A stretch of DNA of 64,000 bases from positions 1 to 64,000 of the forward strand of contig JAKJER010000022.1 of NCBI GenBank assembly GCA_022705325.1, written 5' to 3'. The stretch comes from Planctomycetota bacterium. Lineage in GTDB: Bacteria; Planctomycetota; Phycisphaerae; SM23-33. The notes under the pieces were generated by a model. The model had not been told where the DNA came from. It did no database searches and saw only the letters and a list, made by a program, of their open reading frames with translations. This document shows positions 60,715 through 64,000 of the stretch, piece after piece; positions within the stretch are counted from its first letter, which is position 1; the number at the start of each line of letters is the position of its first letter. The translations under genes and the position numbers were made by a program.

Positions 60715-61503
60715 ATGAAGAACGCCGCAACACGGCGCGGCGGTTTCACGCTCGTGGAACTGCTGGTGGTGATCGCCATTCTGGCGTTGTTGCTGTCGAT
60801 CCTGACGCCGACGCTGGGGCGGGCCAAGCGTCTGACACGGATAAGCGTGTGCGGCTCGAACCTGCGCCAGGTGACGCAAGGCTTCGGCGCCTATTCCAGC
60901 CAGAGCCGCGGCTTCCTCCCCCCGGCCGGGCGGTTCTACAACAGCCAGCAGATGCGATACGCCCATTACTGGACCGAGGGCTATCCCTCCAGCGCGACCA
61001 CGCCCCTGATGCACGGCTGGCAGAATTTCGGGCAGCTCAGCCAGATGCGCCTCCTGGATCCGCAAGGGCGGGTCTGGTTCTGCCCGCTCCAGAAGGGGGA
61101 GGGCCTGACCTGGCCCGGCGGCTTTGACACGCACTCCAACAACGTGCCAGGGACCCACTCCTCCCTGCCCAAGAACAACGTCCTGCTGGACGACGCCAAG
61201 CCGCTGACCTGGACCTTCGCCCGCGCCGGCTTCCACCGGCGGGTGCTGGGGGAGAAGTCCCGCACGCACTGCCTCCAGTACTCCCTGATCGGCTCGCGGT
61301 CCTTCCTGGCCGACTCCTTCAGCGTGCCCAGTCAGGTCACCGCCAGCCACGGCGACAGCGTCAACGTCGCCTACGGCGGCGGGCAGGTCGTGCTCCGGCC
61401 TCTGGACCCCCGCAAGCCTCTGTTGGGCGACGTCTCCAACGTGTACGACGGCGCCACGAGCAATCCCATCCTGGCCCAGATCTGGATTTCATTCGATCAC
61501 TGA
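60715..61503 (+). CDS. Prepilin-like protein, paralogue
   Basis: A 262-residue paralogue of the preceding protein, sharing GFTLVELLVV, GRAKRLTRISVCGSNLRQV, MRYAHYWTE, LLDPQGRVWFCPLQKG, RAGFHRR and SHGDSVNVAYGGGQVVL. The ATG at 60715 is preferred over a GTG two codons upstream; GAGG lies 7 bp before it. The two proteins diverge in the central surface segment, so they likely expose different faces on one pseudopilus or bind different cargo. Confidence 0.85.
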   Translation: MKNAATRRGGFTLVELLVVIAILALLLSILTPTLGRAKRLTRISVCGSNLRQVTQGFGAYSSQSRGFLPPAGRFYNSQQMRYAHYWTEGYPSSATTPLMHGWQNFGQLSQMRLLDPQGRVWFCPLQKGEGLTWPGGFDTHSNNVPGTHSSLPKNNVLLDDAKPLTWTFARAGFHRRVLGEKSRTHCLQYSLIGSRSFLADSFSVPSQVTASHGDSVNVAYGGGQVVLRPLDPRKPLLGDVSNVYDGATSNPILAQIWISFDH

Positions 61504-61542
61504 CCGGTTCGGCCTGCTGGCTCGGAGCGCCCCAGACGAGAA

Positions 61543-61569
61543 CCCCCGCAAGCCTTTGACGGGCGGGGG
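61543..61569 (+). terminator. Weak hairpin after the prepilin pair
   Basis: A 7-bp GC-only stem (61543-61549 with 61563-61569) with a 13-base loop and CTCATTTC after it. Possible terminator. Confidence 0.4.
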
Positions 61570-61686
61570 CTCATTTCATAGACAAGGGCGGAGTTGAAAC
61601 GCCGACACCGTGAGTATCAGTCCCGGTCGAGTTCCCATGCGCAACGTCCACCAAGACCCGGGCGACACGTACTGGAGTCGGGCTCG

Positions 61687-64000
61687 CTATTTCAGCTTGA
61701 TCACCAGCGACACCGGCTGCCCGCCGGGGAGCGCAAGTGTACGCTGATTAGGGCGGTCCGCAGGGCCGGCCTTCGCGTCGCCCTTTGTCACGGACAGTTC
61801 CGCGATCTCGGAAGGCAGCTCCATCGCGATGGTCTGCGGCTTGGCCGAACTCAACGTGACCTCGATCCGCTTGCCGTCCCACTGCAGGCGCCCGATCTGG
61901 ATCGCGCCGCGGCAGAGCACGCCGTCGACCCGGCCGGAGGGCCAGGCCGCGGGCAGCGCGGGCAGGAGTCGGATCTTGCCGGGGTCGGACGCAATCAGCA
62001 TCTTGATGATCACGGCCGGCATGCCGCCGCTGATGTCCATGTTGAACAGCGAGCGGTGGTTGTGCATCGAGGCCAGGTTGTTCAGCCAGAACCGGTTCAC
62101 GAGGTGCCGGAGGCAGTGGTAGGCCAGTTCGCCCTCGCCGAGGCTGGTGGCGGTCTGCCCCAGTTGCACCAGCCCGAACGACATGAATCCGCGCTGGTTA
62201 TTCCGCCAGTGTTTGTCGAGCTTGTACTCGATGCTCTTCTTGAACGCGGAGCGGAGTTCGGGGCTTTGGGCGATCTCATCCGGCAGGCCATCGAACAGCG
62301 GATAGAGCTGCGAAGAATGGCGGTGACTGTCCCGGTTGGTCAGCCGCGGGGTCAGCCACTCCTTGATGATGCCGTTCTCGTCGATCATATACGGCGGCAT
62401 CTTCTCGATCATCTTCTGCCACACGGGGATCTTGTCGCCGTTCCTGCCGAGTTCGCGCGAGGCGGCGATCAGGTTGGTCAGCAGTTCCTTGGCGACCGCC
62501 ACGTCCATGGTGGCGTTGAAGGAGCCTTGGGAGTTCGTGTTGCCGGGGGTGTTTTCCGGCGACTGGGTCGGCGAGAAGATGAACTTCCCGTCAGGCCCCT
62601 CGTAGAGATAGTCCTCGAAGAAAAGGGCGGTCTTCTCCATGAACGGCAGGGCGTGCTCGGCGAGGAACTTCCGGTCGCCGGTGTACAGGTAGTAGTCGTA
62701 GAAGAAATGTGCGGCCCAGCCCGCGCCGGCGACCCAGAAGCCGCCGGCGAAGTTCGGCGCCAGGGCGTTGTTGAACCCGTTGGTCGTGCTGCGCGACGGG
62801 AGCACGATGCCCCGCGCGCCGAACATGTGCTTGGCGTTGATCTCCAGCCACGGGACGATCGACTCGATGTAGGACGTGTAAGCCAGCATCAGCTCGGGCA
62901 TATTGCCCATCATGTTGGCGGCGATGGCGGAGGGCACGTTTCCGTTCTGGGTAAAGTCGCTGGCCCAGCCGGGGACGTAGGTTCCGCCCCAGCACCCCTG
63001 CAGGGTCGGCGGAAGCTCGCCGGTGCAGGAGATGATGTTGTAGCGCCCCGCGTCGAACTCTTTCTCGATCAGCGCCCGGTTGGGGTTGTCGTAGGTGGAG
63101 GCCTCCAGCAACTCCTCCGTGGTCCGCTGATGGTCGGCGCCGCCGCCGATGTCCAGGCGCATCCGGTTGAACAACTCGCCGTGGATCTTCGCGTGGGCGG
63201 CCAGCAACCCGGCGTAGTCAGCCGGCAGAGCGCCAAGCGATGCCTTCATCTGGTCCATCTTCGGGGCGTCGGGGTCGTAGAGCGGGCGGATGTCGACCAG
63301 GACCAGGACCTGGTCCGCGCCGCGGATGACCAGGGTCGTCTTGTCGCGGACCGACCGCGTGCCGCCGGTGCTCACCACGCGGGCGGCCGCCTCCAGCTTG
63401 TGGATGCTGCCCGGGTAGGCCTTGGGGAACGAGTTGCGATAGGTCAGGCCCCACTCCTCGGCGCCCGGCTGGATGTCCGAGACGTGTTCCTTGAACACGG
63501 CCTCGGACTGCTGGACCTGCTTGGCCTCGAGCTTGTCGCTGGGGCGGCGCGGCTCCATGGCCATCTCGCAGTTGACCGCTCCCCGCGGCCCGCTGATGCA
63601 CAGCACCGCCACGCCGTCCTTGCGCGAAACGAACAGGCGCCGCTCGAACACCCCGCGCTTGTCCGCCCAGTGCACCGTCGCCTGGCCGGTCTGGAAATCC
63701 ACCGACCGCGCGTAGTCAGAGACCTCCCCGTCGGCGTCCATCTGGATAGTCAGATCGAACGCCGGCACGAAGGGGTCGGGGTACATGAAGCCGTCCTGGC
63801 CCGACAGGTCGAAGGCCAATTGCGAGGCCTGCTTGTAGAGCCCGCGGTCAATCAGCCGGCGGATCTCGAACAGCCTGGCCGAGCTGTCCGGCGGCATGGT
63901 CGGCGGGCCCTTGGGCAGGAACAGCCGCTCGTGCGTGAAGATGATCCGCTCCTGCAGGGGGCGGCTCAGGGCGTTTGCGCCGATCGTTCCGTTGCCGGTG
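61687..64000 (-). CDS. GH95-type alpha-L-fucosidase/galactosidase, cut by the window edge
   Basis: At least 770 residues; the 5' end lies beyond the window. The frame stays open to 64000. Upstream of the first in-window ATG it reads TGNGTIGANA then LQERIIFTHERLFLP, the N-terminal block of GH95 enzymes, so the gene is only truncated by the window. The catalytic barrel has GELPPTLQGCWGG, GARGIVLPSRSTTNG, FSPTQSPENTPGN, SSQLYPLFDGLPD and SMHNHRSLFNMDISGG. GH95 enzymes cleave alpha-L-fucose or galactose linkages by inversion. With the GH29 and GH78 enzymes it supports use of a deoxysugar-rich glycan. No signal peptide can be seen because the start is missing. Confidence 0.9.
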   Translation of the reverse strand, partial: TGNGTIGANALSRPLQERIIFTHERLFLPKGPPTMPPDSSARLFEIRRLIDRGLYKQASQLAFDLSGQDGFMYPDPFVPAFDLTIQMDADGEVSDYARSVDFQTGQATVHWADKRGVFERRLFVSRKDGVAVLCISGPRGAVNCEMAMEPRRPSDKLEAKQVQQSEAVFKEHVSDIQPGAEEWGLTYRNSFPKAYPGSIHKLEAAARVVSTGGTRSVRDKTTLVIRGADQVLVLVDIRPLYDPDAPKMDQMKASLGALPADYAGLLAAHAKIHGELFNRMRLDIGGGADHQRTTEELLEASTYDNPNRALIEKEFDAGRYNIISCTGELPPTLQGCWGGTYVPGWASDFTQNGNVPSAIAANMMGNMPELMLAYTSYIESIVPWLEINAKHMFGARGIVLPSRSTTNGFNNALAPNFAGGFWVAGAGWAAHFFYDYYLYTGDRKFLAEHALPFMEKTALFFEDYLYEGPDGKFIFSPTQSPENTPGNTNSQGSFNATMDVAVAKELLTNLIAASRELGRNGDKIPVWQKMIEKMPPYMIDENGIIKEWLTPRLTNRDSHRHSSQLYPLFDGLPDEIAQSPELRSAFKKSIEYKLDKHWRNNQRGFMSFGLVQLGQTATSLGEGELAYHCLRHLVNRFWLNNLASMHNHRSLFNMDISGGMPAVIIKMLIASDPGKIRLLPALPAAWPSGRVDGVLCRGAIQIGRLQWDGKRIEVTLSSAKPQTIAMELPSEIAELSVTKGDAKAGPADRPNQRTLALPGGQPVSLVIKLK

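Overview
The window is very GC-rich, with a bacterial gene layout and several hallmarks of the PVC group, most likely an uncultured Phycisphaerae-type planctomycete. These are two PEP-CTERM proteins, twin-arginine Gfo/Idh/MocA oxidoreductases, several sulfatases and deoxysugar hydrolases, prepilin-like proteins with the GFTLVELLVV start, a fused dehydroquinase-shikimate dehydrogenase, and very large secreted helical-repeat proteins. The phylum assignment is inference from gene content. No rRNA is present; the only RNA gene seen is tRNA-Asp.

Region by region. 0.2-7.1 kb (minus strand) is a sulfatase, a GH29 fucosidase, a Gfo/Idh oxidoreductase, a secreted unknown and aroDE. 7.1-8.0 kb is an orphan gene resembling DUF4062/TIR-like proteins. 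8.0-12.0 kb holds a sugar-isomerase/DJ-1 fusion divergent from a GH78 rhamnosidase. 12.2-13.8 kb has a Cys-rich PAS-like protein, a small lipoprotein and tRNA-Asp, with a relic copy of the tRNA 3' end 760 bp away. 14.0-23.4 kb has two PEP-CTERM proteins, a membrane C39-like peptidase whose frame runs antisense into one of them, a second Gfo/Idh gene, a fossil of a third, and a second sulfatase. 23.4-25.9 kb holds three unrecognised genes. 26.1-27.2 kb is a beta-propeller glycosidase-like gene.

27.5-37.5 kb is a run of large secreted proteins: a TPR protein, a protein with an HExxH motif, a small protein, a double phosphate-binding-like protein and an Ala/Lys-rich protein. The middle of this run has clearly lower GC than its edges, and the change falls inside the two flanking genes. 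The last gene of the run carries a family of palindromic inserts. 37.7-43.7 kb has two LarA-family (nickel-pincer) proteins, a C45 hydrolase, a methyltransferase and an acidic protein. 43.8-49.1 kb has a TlpA-like thioredoxin protein, a coiled-coil lipoprotein, a tail-anchored protein, a P-loop/deoxyribosyltransferase-like fusion and a double SGNH esterase. 49.1-56.4 kb has a 1251-residue modular lipoprotein, a GNAT acetyltransferase, trpF, corA and a phosphoesterase. 56.6-64.0 kb has a Cys-rich YHS-like protein, a RidA-like protein, a third Gfo/Idh protein, two prepilin-like proteins and a GH95 fucosidase cut by the window end.

The sulfatases, GH29, GH95, GH78, propeller glycosidase, SGNH esterases and sugar oxidoreductases/isomerase fit degradation of a sulfated, acetylated polysaccharide rich in fucose and rhamnose. 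They are scattered rather than in one operon. A second theme is transcriptional: at least eight genes have a -10 hexamer ending 6-8 bases before the ATG, usually with a -35 at 17-18 bp and no Shine-Dalgarno, so leaderless mRNAs are probably common in this organism.
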